Assembly: GCF_001690185.1 (NCBI RefSeq)
Contig: NZ_LZGN01000040.1
Span: forward strand, 62,001-126,000
DNA: 64,000 nucleotides
Direction: 5' to 3'
Origin: Gilliamella sp. wkB308
GTDB lineage: Bacteria; Pseudomonadota; Gammaproteobacteria; Enterobacterales; Orbaceae
In this document: one piece after another, positions 38,730 through 51,603 of the stretch
Layout: the number at the start of each line of letters is the position of its first letter
How positions within the stretch are numbered: position 1 is the first letter of the stretch
The notes under the pieces: model-generated
Told to the model about the DNA's origin: nothing
What the model saw: only the letters and a program-made list of their open reading frames with translations
Database searches by the model: none
Translations under genes and position numbers: made by a program

Positions 38730-39905
38730 ATGAAAACACATAATGTTTATATTAATAAAATTGCCGCATTTTTACCAAATAATCCTGTTGATAATTCATC
38801 AATGGAAAATGTCCTTGGGCAAGTTGGTCACAAACCGTCCAGAGCAAGAGCAATTATTTTAAAAAGTAATGGGATAAAAACGCGATATTATGCGATTGAC
38901 CCGCACACTCGTCAGGCAACACATAGCAATGCCAATCTAGCGGCACAAGCCATAAAGTTATTGTTCAAAGATAACCATCAATTTAGTATAAATGAAATGA
39001 CTTTTTTAGCCTGTGGTACTTCGTATCCCGATCAGATTATGCCTGGTCATGGAGTCATGGTTCATGGCGAACTTAATGAAACACATCCTTGCGAAGTTCA
39101 TAGCAGCTCGGGGGTTTGTGTTGCAGGTATGTCAGCACTGAAACACACGTTTAATGCTGTGAAAGTTGGTGATCATTGTACCGCCGTTAGTTGTGCATCT
39201 GAAACCGCATCTGCTGTAATGAGAAGTGAGAACTTTGAAGCAGAAATTGAACAAAAAGTGCAAGCGTTGTCGACACAACCAGAACTGGCCTTTGAAAAGG
39301 ATTTTTTACGTTGGATGCTATCTGATGGCGCTGGGGCAATGCTATTGAGCAGTAAGCCAAATAGTCATCAACTATCATTAAAAATTCACTGGATTGATAT
39401 TTTATCCTACGCAAATGAGATGCCAGCATGCATGTATGCAGGCGGTGACTACGATCATGATCAGTTCATAGGTTGGAAGCAATTTACTCAACTTGATCAA
39501 CAAAATCAAAGTTTGTTGAGTGTTAAACAGAACGTAAAAATGCTAAATGAGAATATTGTTAAGTATACCGTTGAAAAAATGCTTGCTAACTCAATTAAAA
39601 AACATGATTTGAAAAAAAATGATATCGATTATTTTTTACCTCATTACTCGTCTCAATATTTTCGTGAAAAACTCTATCAAGGATTGATAAATATTGATTT
39701 TGAAATTCCTTATGAAAAATGGTTTACCAATCTTACGTCAAAAGGTAATACAGGTTCAGCATCTATCTATATTATACTTGAGGAATTTTTGCGCACGCAC
39801 TCACTCAAGCATGGGCAAAAAATATTATGCTATATCCCAGAAAGTGGGCGATTCTCATCTTGTTTTATGTTACTTGAAGTCATTGATGCTAACCAAGAGA
39901 ATTAG
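38730..39905 (+). CDS. darB: DarB-like beta-ketoacyl-ACP synthase III
   Basis: This 391-residue thiolase-fold enzyme has a KAS III Cys-His-Asn triad: Cys130 in HSSSGVCVAGM, His305 in FLPHYSSQ and Asn340 in SKGNTGSAS. The N-terminus (FLPNNPVDN, GHKPSRARAIILKSNGIKTRYYA) is the pattern I recall for DarB, the ketosynthase that joins two acyl chains into a dialkyl-cyclohexanedione. The ATG at 38730 is used; the frame opens at 38694 but that would overlap darA. The substrates are probably chains held on the ACP of the facing operon. Confidence 0.82.
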   Translation: MKTHNVYINKIAAFLPNNPVDNSSMENVLGQVGHKPSRARAIILKSNGIKTRYYAIDPHTRQATHSNANLAAQAIKLLFKDNHQFSINEMTFLACGTSYPDQIMPGHGVMVHGELNETHPCEVHSSSGVCVAGMSALKHTFNAVKVGDHCTAVSCASETASAVMRSENFEAEIEQKVQALSTQPELAFEKDFLRWMLSDGAGAMLLSSKPNSHQLSLKIHWIDILSYANEMPACMYAGGDYDHDQFIGWKQFTQLDQQNQSLLSVKQNVKMLNENIVKYTVEKMLANSIKKHDLKKNDIDYFLPHYSSQYFREKLYQGLINIDFEIPYEKWFTNLTSKGNTGSASIYIILEEFLRTHSLKHGQKILCYIPESGRFSSCFMLLEVIDANQEN

Positions 39906-39910
39906 AATTT

Positions 39911-40342
39911 ATGGATATTAATCAAATTCCACAAGATAAAAGTAAAACTTATGGCGGTCATGCCAAAGTGGTTTATGCTGTTAAAAATGGAAGTTATACA
40001 AAAGCAACTACCAGCGGTTGGGAAGATGAAGAGTTTGTTACATTACAAGCGGTAGATGCATTAGCTGAACAAACTCAGTTGGCTTATCATGCAGTAAAGA
40101 ATGATCAACGCTCATCACTCTATTACTATATGTTTTTATATCGTCATGATATCACCAGCCTTGCTCAAACAAGTGGTTTTTTTCGATGGCAAATCAAACG
40201 GCATTTCAAACCACAGGTTTTCAAAAAATTATCAGATAGAAAATTAAATCGTTATGCACAAGTCTTTAATTTATCCATTGAACAGCTAAAACAGCTTCCG
40301 ACTGAAGACAATCGAACGCAAAACAATTATCCATTTAAATAG
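39911..40342 (+). CDS. Unknown 143-residue protein in the lipid cluster
   Basis: I do not recognise this protein. It is 143 residues, soluble, with no signal peptide or membrane segment. The N-terminal half has GGHAKVVYAVKNGSYTKATTSGWEDEEFVTLQAVDAL; the C-terminal half is basic with an amphipathic KLSDRKLNRYAQVFNLSIEQLKQLP that could form a helix-turn-helix. It sits 5 bases after darB and before the BtrH-like gene, so it is very probably part of the pathway, perhaps as a carrier-like or regulatory partner. No function is claimed. Confidence 0.7.
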   Translation: MDINQIPQDKSKTYGGHAKVVYAVKNGSYTKATTSGWEDEEFVTLQAVDALAEQTQLAYHAVKNDQRSSLYYYMFLYRHDITSLAQTSGFFRWQIKRHFKPQVFKKLSDRKLNRYAQVFNLSIEQLKQLPTEDNRTQNNYPFK

Positions 40343-40374
40343 ACTTATTAGACTTTGTATAATCAGGCAACAGA

Positions 40375-41400
40375 ATGACAATTCATCATTTTCAACATCA
40401 GCACACCGCACACTGTGAAAGCGGTGTTATGTCGACGCTACTTAAACACCACGGTTTTAATTACAGTGAACCCATGCTCTTTGGTTTATCTTCTGCACTG
40501 ACATTTGCCTATTTGCCCATTATAAAACTTTCGGGTATGCCACTCATCGCTTATCGTATGCCACCAAAAACAATTATTCGTAATTCTTGCAAACGATTAG
40601 GCATTAAATTGAACATGCAAAAATTTGTCTCCTCGACACAAGGCATGCAAAAATTGGATCAAGCATTAGACAACAATCAACTAGTTGGGCTACAAACTTC
40701 TGTTTTTTGGTTACCTTATATTCCCGATGCTTTACGCTTTCATTTTAATGCGCATAATATTTTAGTCTATGGGAAAAAAGCAGAACAATATTTGATTAGC
40801 GATCCGGTTATGGAATCACCAGTTCAATGCTCAGCATCAGACTTAGAACGGGCTCGTTTTGCTAAAGGTGCATTGGCAGGAAAAGGATTAATGTATACAT
40901 TAGAAGATGCCCAAAAACAGGATCACCCTGTAAATTTATCACAAGTGATTCGCAGTGCAATCCTTAAAAATGCACGTCAAATGCAAGCCCCTTTACCTTT
41001 CATTGGTATTAAAGGGATTCATCTTTTAGCTAATCGAATTCAAAAACTAAAAAATTCGATGAAAAGTGATCAATATAAAAAACTTTATCTAGGTCATATT
41101 GTTAGAATGCAGGAGGAAATCGGAACAGGTGGAGCCGGTTTTCGTTACATGTATGCTTCATTTCTTCAGGAGGCAGCAGATCATTTATCATCAAATCATA
41201 AACCATTATTGCTTGAGGCTGCCGATAATATGACTAATATTGGCGATGCGTGGCGTAAATTTGCTAGTCGTACAGTAAAATTATGCCGAAATTTGAACGA
41301 AACTGGATTTAATGAGGTATCTGAGTTATTACATCAAGTTGCCGATAGTGAAAAAAAATGTTGGCGATCACTCAGTCAAAGTATCAAAAAAATAGCTTGA
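40375..41400 (+). CDS. BtrH-like acyltransferase (papain-like fold)
   Basis: This 341-residue protein starts with a BtrH N-terminal domain: Cys14 in HTAHCESGVMSTLL, followed by a long segment and His127 in FHFNAHNILVYG and Asp143 in LISDPVMESP, consistent with a cysteine-protease-like triad. BtrH moves an acyl group from an ACP to an amine in butirosin synthesis; relatives occur in resorcinol and flexirubin clusters. The C-terminal half (about 200-341) is helical and resembles DUF4872-type tails. In this context it probably transfers an acyl chain from the cluster ACP to the resorcinol or another acceptor. The last gene of the plus-strand operon. Confidence 0.72.
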   Translation: MTIHHFQHQHTAHCESGVMSTLLKHHGFNYSEPMLFGLSSALTFAYLPIIKLSGMPLIAYRMPPKTIIRNSCKRLGIKLNMQKFVSSTQGMQKLDQALDNNQLVGLQTSVFWLPYIPDALRFHFNAHNILVYGKKAEQYLISDPVMESPVQCSASDLERARFAKGALAGKGLMYTLEDAQKQDHPVNLSQVIRSAILKNARQMQAPLPFIGIKGIHLLANRIQKLKNSMKSDQYKKLYLGHIVRMQEEIGTGGAGFRYMYASFLQEAADHLSSNHKPLLLEAADNMTNIGDAWRKFASRTVKLCRNLNETGFNEVSELLHQVADSEKKCWRSLSQSIKKIA

Positions 41401-41476
41401 ACAGCTAATGATAACGGGGTATTTTGATGTTCAAAAACAAATGATAAAGGCTTTTAAAAAAATTTAAATGTCGAAA

Positions 41477-41567
41477 AAATAGAGACTATTATCACGAATT
41501 CAAATGATATGAATAATAAATTACTTTATTATTCATATCAAAATTCGTCTCATTTAGGTCTCTATTT
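41477..41567. terminator. Nested long inverted repeat between convergent genes
   Basis: Three perfect arms nest in one structure: AAATAGAGAC (41477-41486) with GTCTCTATTT (41558-41567), ACGAATT (41494-41500) with AATTCGT (41542-41548), and a 15-bp core at 41506-41520 with 41525-41539 around a 4-base loop. It lies between the ends of the BtrH-like gene and bglH. It probably ends transcription from both sides. Confidence 0.55.
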
Positions 41568-41578
41568 CATCAATTAAA

Positions 41579-43297
<1,719 letters not shown>

Positions 43298-43341
43298 CTA
43301 CTCATAATTTAATTGTTTATTCATCAGTCTTATAAATTTAA

Positions 43342-43391
43342 GACAAAAAAAAACCTAAAGAATAGGTAACAACAACTATTCTTTAGGTTTT
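43342..43391 (-). terminator. Leader terminator of bglH
   Basis: On the minus strand a perfect 16-bp stem (43376-43391 with 43350-43365, loop of 10) runs straight into a run of T bases (43345-43352). It lies between the promoter and the start codon, about 50 bases before the ATG. The 5' arm shares bases with the 3' end of the antiterminator. It should stop transcription unless the antiterminator forms. Confidence 0.85.
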
Positions 43392-43416
43392 GCCCGTTTA
43401 ATATCGGTAGCAATCC
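43386..43416 (-). promoter_or_regulatory. Ribonucleic antiterminator (RAT) for a BglG/LicT-type protein
   Basis: The minus strand reads GGATTGCTACCG, eight bases ATATTAAA, then CGGGCAAAACC, a near-perfect match to the RAT found in E. coli bgl and Bacillus sac/lic/bgl leaders (GGATTGTTACTG...GCAGGCAAAACC). The 3' six bases overlap the terminator stem, so the two structures exclude each other. Binding of a dimeric BglG-family protein to this hairpin would let transcription continue into bglH. The cognate protein is not in this window. Confidence 0.85.
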
Positions 43417-43439
43417 AAAAGCTAATAATTAGCGTTTTC

Positions 43440-43467
43440 AATATAACAAATAAAAAAATGGTTTCAA
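43440..43467 (-). promoter_or_regulatory. Candidate sigma-70 promoter of bglH
   Basis: TTGAAA (43462-43467), 16 bases, TATATT (43440-43445) on the minus strand. The predicted start near 43433 lies about 17 bases before the RAT and places the CRP site near -60, as in class I CRP promoters. Confidence 0.65.
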
Positions 43468-43484
43468 AAATAAAATCCTGATGT

Positions 43485-43500
43485 TGTGACTTAAGTCACA
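43485..43500. promoter_or_regulatory. Consensus CRP-binding site between bglH and lacZ
   Basis: TGTGACTTAAGTCACA is a perfect palindrome and a full match to TGTGA-N6-TCACA. It is centred about 60 bases upstream of the predicted bglH start and about 230 bases before lacZ, so it could serve both divergent genes. Confidence 0.82.
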
Positions 43501-43707
43501 GTAATTAAAAGTTATTTAAAGATAAAAAATGTAACCGTAAACAAAAAAAAATAAACAGAATTAAGAAACTTACAATTTTATACATGATTCCGATTAGACA
43601 AATGTTATATTGTTCACTGTTGTATGTCCTAATTTAGATATAATAATTCGCATTCAAAAATTGGTTAGATTAACGTAAATCATTTAGTACTAAATTGTTA
43701 AGATTAA

Positions 43708-46809
<3,102 letters not shown>

Positions 46810-46835
46810 AAAGTTACGAATGCTAAAAATGAACA

Positions 46836-46868
46836 ACGATAAGGCATAATAAATTTGTGCTTTATCGT
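46836..46868. terminator. Hairpin between convergent lacZ and recB
   Basis: ACGATAA (46836-46842) pairs with TTATCGT (46862-46868), with a further partial pairing of GGCATA and GTGC inside. It lies 27 bases after the lacZ stop codon and could end lacZ transcription. Confidence 0.45.
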
Positions 46869-46946
46869 AATTTGCTTAACAAGCAGTTAAAGCTATCGAT
46901 TCAAATATCAAAAACTGAGATTGAGGTACAACAACTAGCAACCTAT

Positions 46947-49900
46947 TTAACTAACACCATCAAATAGCTTATCTAACTCTTCGATAAAAGCTTGTTCAGG
47001 AAGATGGTAAAAGATACCATGGTCTGGCATACCACGTAAAAAAAGATAATAAACTCCCCCAAAATGGGTTTGATATTGATAATTGGGTATGCGGCTTTTC
47101 AAAAAACGATGTAACGCAAGACTATAAAGTTGATATTGCAACTCATAACGATGCTCACACATCACCTGTTCTAATGCTTTTTGTCCATAATCTTCAGCTG
47201 AATAACCTAACCAATTTGATTTATAATCAATAATATAATATTTCCCTTGATATTCAAAAACCAAATCGATAAATCCTTTCAGCATGCCTTGTACTGTTTC
47301 AAAATCAAGTGTTGGACATTGATGAGATAAGTTGTCATAAGTTTTACAAATGCTATCAAGTTGTTCACAACTTACTGCTTCACGAATCGGAAAATAAAAT
47401 TGTAATTCATTGATACATCGCCCTGTTAATACATCTGATAACACCAAACCTTGTTGATTAAGCGTTGTGGATAACACTTGTTGTAACCAATCCAATAAAA
47501 TAGCTTGCCAAGTTTGATCTAAATTGAGTTTTGTTATTGTTTCACTACACAAGGTTTCGATATTCTTCTCAGAAACATTTTCCATTATCTTATGCAGCAA
47601 AGTCCCCACATACGCCCCTTTGGGAAAATGGTGAATATCATAGGTTAATTCGGTCTGCAAAGCGGCTTGGGATTCTGGCGTCTGTTCATCCCAATCGCTG
47701 ATAATTTCTGGATTGATTGTAAAAACAGCGTGATGTTTTTGCAGTTCCGTATAACTGGTTACACGCCACTGATGACAAAGTTTCCGTTTAAATACATTAG
47801 CCGTTAAAGATTGATTTAGCTGACAATGAGCAGTGTACTTATCATTTTCAAGGGGTAATTCCACATTAATGAGATCCGCCATGGCCGCTATATTATTTAA
47901 CTCACCTTTTAACAGATAATGAATAGCTGATTGGTCTTTCTTCATAGAAGCTAGACCAATACTACAATGATAAACGGATCGTGTCATAGCAACATACAAT
48001 AAACGTAAGTCTTCCGCCATGCGTTCATCTTCAATTTGCTGTTTTATTTCATCCGTTAACATCCATGCATAAGTTTGTTGAAAATCGTTATTTTTATCGT
48101 GATAAAATTGTGTATCAGACACACGATATTGGCAAATAAAAGGTAACCAAACGATTGGAAATTCTAAACCTTTTGATTTATGGATAGTGATAATCTTGAC
48201 TAGATTTTCATCACTTTCAAGACGCTGTTCATGATTTTCGAGATTAAAATCTGGATTAACAATTTGTTTGGTTAACCAACGTATTAATGCATGTGGACTA
48301 TCTAAATCATCTGCCGCTTCTTGTAATAACTCACTTAAATGCATAAAGTTAGTTAAAATACGCTCTCCGTCTTGTCGAGCAAGAATATTTTCTGCTAGGT
48401 GACGTTTTTTCATCATTCGACGTAACATTACCAATACGCCATAATATTGCCATACAACCTGATACTGCTTAAATTCTTCTACTAAGCTTTCCCATTTATC
48501 TTGATCATCAGTGATTTGTTCAAGTTCAGACATCGTATGTCCTAATAACGCCGTCATCATAGCCAAACGTAAAGCGGCTTCATTTTCTGGCATCAATACC
48601 GCTTGCAGAAGGCAAAGCACATCCTTAGCCTCATCTGACTCAAACACGCTATTACGATTGGATAAATAGACACTTTTAATGCCACAAACGGCTAATTTTT
48701 GCTGAATAATTTCTGCTTCTCTACCTGTTCGTACTAAAATTGCTATATCTGACGTCGTTATTGGGCGGCAACCCGTACTATCATTAATTAAAATTGAAGA
48801 GTCCGATAACCATTTTACGATTTGCTTAGCACAGCAATTTGCCATCTGCTCTTGATAGTCCGCTTTGGTTGTTACTTCTTCTGGCAATAAATAAGCGGTT
48901 AAAGCATTGCTTTCTTGGTCATTCATTAGCAATGATTTTTGCTTATTTTTTTCAGCGCAATTCATCGGTAAAAAAGGAATATCATTAAAAACAAACGGAT
49001 TTTCATGATAGGCGAACAATTGATTTACCGCATTTACCATAGCTGATGAGGAACGGTGATTCACATCCATAGTAAAATAATTATCACCGGTTGAACGTTT
49101 CGCCTTAAGATAAGTGAAAATATCGGCGCCACGAAAACTATAAATAGCTTGTTTCGGATCACCGATAAATAATAATCCTGTATCAGATCGCTTGCTATCA
49201 TAAATACGATCAAAAATTTGGTATTGAGTTGGGTCGGTGTCTTGAAATTCATCAATTAACGCAACCCGATATTTCGTTGAAATACTTTGTGCTAATCGTT
49301 TTCCTGTTCGTGTTACTAATGCCCGATTAAGCTGCCAAAGCAAGTCATTAAAACTTATCTCAGTGCGTTTAATTTTTTCATCATAAATACCTTTTTGGAT
49401 TATGGTTACAATATCCATTAAAATATGGCTTCGCAAATCCAGTTTACACTCATACAGCGTATCAATTTCAGTAAAAACAATATGACTTGGAACGGTTTTT
49501 CCTTCTTTTGTTTTGCTCACCAAAACAGATTGACAAAATTTCTCAAGCTCATTAGGTAACACAAACGTGAGCGTTTCACTGTTAGCCCATTGAGAAACTT
49601 TTAAAAGCCAATTAGGCAGATATCGGCTACTATAAGATTGTTTACTGACACCCGATTGATTAATAATATCCGCTAATTGATCAACATACTTTAACCATGC
49701 TTTTTTGACCGTTTCAATTCTTTTAAAATTTTGCTGATAAAACTCAGCTATTGCTTCAGTAATATTGGGGTTTAATTCAGTTTTCTCATTAAAGGTATTG
49801 GATAAATAAGGGGTAATATCGGTTAATAATTCCGCCGGCTCTTTCCAACAATCTCGAACTAAATAAGCATACGATTTATCAAGAGGTGTAAAATAGTATC

Positions 49901-50408
49901 GCCAGAAATCTTGCACGACTTGCAATTGCAATTGATACTCGTCAGTAATTAATTTTTGTTCGAACAACACGCCAGACTCAAACGCGTGACTAGTTAGTAT
50001 TCTTTGACAGAAACTATGAATCGTGTAAATTGCTGCATCATCCATTGATTGTTGTGCTTCAGTAAGTCGTTGAATCGCTTGTCGACGATCAACAATCAAT
50101 GTCATTAATTGCTGATAAATAGGATCATCATGTTCACCGTTTAATAATGCCAGTCTTAACTCTTGTATGTTTTGTCGTATACGTGAACGTAACTCTTGAG
50201 TGGCCGCTTTGGTAAAGGTCACCACTAAGATTTGGCTAACATCAAGCGGTGTAGGATAGCTATTTTCACCAATGCCAAGCAGTAACCTTAAATATATAAA
50301 GGCAAGCGAATAGGTTTTACCCGTACCTGCCGATGCTTCAATCAGTGTTCGGCCTGTTAACGGTAAATCAAAAAGATTGAGTTTTTTTATTCCGCCTGAT
50401 GAAACCAT
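46947..50408 (-). CDS. recB: RecBCD enzyme subunit RecB
   Basis: This 1153-residue helicase-nuclease is the RecB subunit of exonuclease V, which resects double-strand breaks and loads RecA at Chi. Superfamily 1A motifs include the Walker A IEASAGTGKTYSLAF, motif Ia VVTFTKAATQELRSRIR, motif II ALIDEFQDTDPTQY, motif III LLFIGDPKQAIYSFRGAD and motif VI LLYVAMTRSV. The C-terminal nuclease domain has the GMLKGFIDLVFEY...IIDYKSN residues (Asp, Asp, Lys). It overlaps the end of sixA by 22 bases. In E. coli recB lies between ptrA and recD; here neither is adjacent and recC is not in the window. Confidence 0.95.
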   Translation of the reverse strand: MVSSGGIKKLNLFDLPLTGRTLIEASAGTGKTYSLAFIYLRLLLGIGENSYPTPLDVSQILVVTFTKAATQELRSRIRQNIQELRLALLNGEHDDPIYQQLMTLIVDRRQAIQRLTEAQQSMDDAAIYTIHSFCQRILTSHAFESGVLFEQKLITDEYQLQLQVVQDFWRYYFTPLDKSYAYLVRDCWKEPAELLTDITPYLSNTFNEKTELNPNITEAIAEFYQQNFKRIETVKKAWLKYVDQLADIINQSGVSKQSYSSRYLPNWLLKVSQWANSETLTFVLPNELEKFCQSVLVSKTKEGKTVPSHIVFTEIDTLYECKLDLRSHILMDIVTIIQKGIYDEKIKRTEISFNDLLWQLNRALVTRTGKRLAQSISTKYRVALIDEFQDTDPTQYQIFDRIYDSKRSDTGLLFIGDPKQAIYSFRGADIFTYLKAKRSTGDNYFTMDVNHRSSSAMVNAVNQLFAYHENPFVFNDIPFLPMNCAEKNKQKSLLMNDQESNALTAYLLPEEVTTKADYQEQMANCCAKQIVKWLSDSSILINDSTGCRPITTSDIAILVRTGREAEIIQQKLAVCGIKSVYLSNRNSVFESDEAKDVLCLLQAVLMPENEAALRLAMMTALLGHTMSELEQITDDQDKWESLVEEFKQYQVVWQYYGVLVMLRRMMKKRHLAENILARQDGERILTNFMHLSELLQEAADDLDSPHALIRWLTKQIVNPDFNLENHEQRLESDENLVKIITIHKSKGLEFPIVWLPFICQYRVSDTQFYHDKNNDFQQTYAWMLTDEIKQQIEDERMAEDLRLLYVAMTRSVYHCSIGLASMKKDQSAIHYLLKGELNNIAAMADLINVELPLENDKYTAHCQLNQSLTANVFKRKLCHQWRVTSYTELQKHHAVFTINPEIISDWDEQTPESQAALQTELTYDIHHFPKGAYVGTLLHKIMENVSEKNIETLCSETITKLNLDQTWQAILLDWLQQVLSTTLNQQGLVLSDVLTGRCINELQFYFPIREAVSCEQLDSICKTYDNLSHQCPTLDFETVQGMLKGFIDLVFEYQGKYYIIDYKSNWLGYSAEDYGQKALEQVMCEHRYELQYQLYSLALHRFLKSRIPNYQYQTHFGGVYYLFLRGMPDHGIFYHLPEQAFIEELDKLFDGVS

Positions 50409-50842
50409 TCAAGCTTACCAATAGTTGATGTTAACTCAATGCATGCAATTGATGCAGTCGGAAACATGGGCGGAGAGATATCAGGACAAAGCTCATTCAC
50501 CAAATATCCAACTAAAGGAAGATGCGAAACAATAATCACTTGCTCAAAACCTTGAGAAGGAAATGTCGATAACAAATTGGCAATATATTCAGGATTACCG
50601 CCAGGTACTAACAGTTTATCTGTTTCTACCGTTGAAACAGAAACTTGTGATGATAACTCTGCTAATGTTTGCTGAGCACGTAAATATGGGCTAACTAAAC
50701 CAATATCAAATTGAAAATTTTGTTGTTTAAGCCACTGCCCAGCTTGAATGGCTTGTCGAATTCCTAAAGGCGTAAGGTATCGACTTGAATCGGATGAAGC
50801 AGAAAAACCTGCTTCACCATGCCTCATAATACAAACTTTCAT
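50387..50842 (-). CDS. sixA: Phosphohistidine phosphatase SixA
   Basis: This 151-residue histidine phosphatase opens with the catalytic RHG motif (VCIMRHGEAGFS) and keeps the second histidine in VIIVSHLPLVG. SixA removes phosphate from histidine of HPt domains and of the nitrogen phosphotransferase protein NPr. GGAGAG lies 4 bases before the ATG. It is upstream of and overlaps recB, an unusual partnership. Confidence 0.92.
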   Translation of the reverse strand: MKVCIMRHGEAGFSASSDSSRYLTPLGIRQAIQAGQWLKQQNFQFDIGLVSPYLRAQQTLAELSSQVSVSTVETDKLLVPGGNPEYIANLLSTFPSQGFEQVIIVSHLPLVGYLVNELCPDISPPMFPTASIACIELTSTIGKLEWFHQAE

Positions 50843-50852
50843 TACTCTCCAA

Positions 50853-51149
50853 TTAGCGTAATTTTAATTGAAAAATCAAGCATTCAGCGCCACAACAAAA
50901 GGTAAATTTTGCCGTTAATTTAAAACCACCATCAACTTTATCAATACTGCTATTAATTTCGCAAGGTTCTGTTGCAACATCTTTTGCTGCTTGAGTTAAA
51001 GATGCTAATTTAGCTTGAGCTTCTGACTCTGTCGTAAAGACATGCTCATACTCAGCGGTGCAATCCTCATTATCTATGATTGTGCCAACATCTACGCAGC
51101 AACACGCTGGAGTATCATTTGCTTTACATTTATTTAAAGAATCTGTCAT
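50853..51149 (-). CDS. yfcZ: DUF406 family protein YfcZ
   Basis: This 98-residue cysteine-rich protein matches E. coli YfcZ over its length: ACCCVDVGTIIDNEDCTAEY, CEI, and the C-terminal FTFCCGAECLIFQLKLR. The family is small, soluble and of unknown function; the conserved cysteines suggest metal binding. It lies 10 bases before sixA, and both genes map near each other in E. coli as well. GAGG precedes the start by 6 bases. Confidence 0.92.
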   Translation of the reverse strand: MTDSLNKCKANDTPACCCVDVGTIIDNEDCTAEYEHVFTTESEAQAKLASLTQAAKDVATEPCEINSSIDKVDGGFKLTAKFTFCCGAECLIFQLKLR

Positions 51150-51567
51150 GCCATACCTCTGTTTTACCGATTAAATTGTCAGTAGTATACTCTCAATCCT
51201 ATCTAAGGGCAAAATTCTCATCCTAATTTATTTAGAATAGCTTTACTTTGATAACTTTTTTTAAAAGATAAAACAACCTTGTTATTGACTAAACGGAATC
51301 AAAAATCTAAGTTGTAATATGAGTTTTTTGAAATTGAGAAAATTAAAATAAACCCTGTCTATATGTTAGTAACGTTCACCAGCAAATCAACGATTGAGTT
51401 TAGAGTTAACTTAATGCTTTATTTTCAGTTTTGTTAAGGTATTCTTTTGTTATGAATTCAAATCCGTTTAACCAAAAAGGCGTTCAATGTAGATTATTTC
51501 GATTGAATTTAATTGAGATAGTTAATGTTTGAGTAATCTTAAAAAAAGATTTAGAACACAAAAAAAG
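51150..51567. other. Intergenic region upstream of yfcZ
   Basis: About 420 bases between the divergent yfcZ promoter side and the deaD terminator. It should hold the yfcZ-sixA-recB promoter. I recognised no operator, RNA gene or repeat; the sequence is AT-rich with no convincing reading frame. Confidence 0.4.
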
Positions 51568-51599
51568 TAAAAAAACCTCTACCGAATGGTAGAGGTTAT
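51568..51599 (-). terminator. Intrinsic terminator of deaD
   Basis: A perfect 10-bp stem (AACCTCTACC at 51574-51583 with GGTAGAGGTT at 51588-51597) around a GAAT loop, followed on the minus strand by a T-rich run. It is 7 bases past the deaD stop codon. Confidence 0.85.
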
Positions 51600-51603
51600 T
51601 TGA

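Noticed and set aside
43530-43543. TGTAACCGTAAACA as a GalR operator before lacZ
   Set aside because: It has two mismatches in the second half-site compared with TGTAANCGNTTNCA; too weak to annotate.
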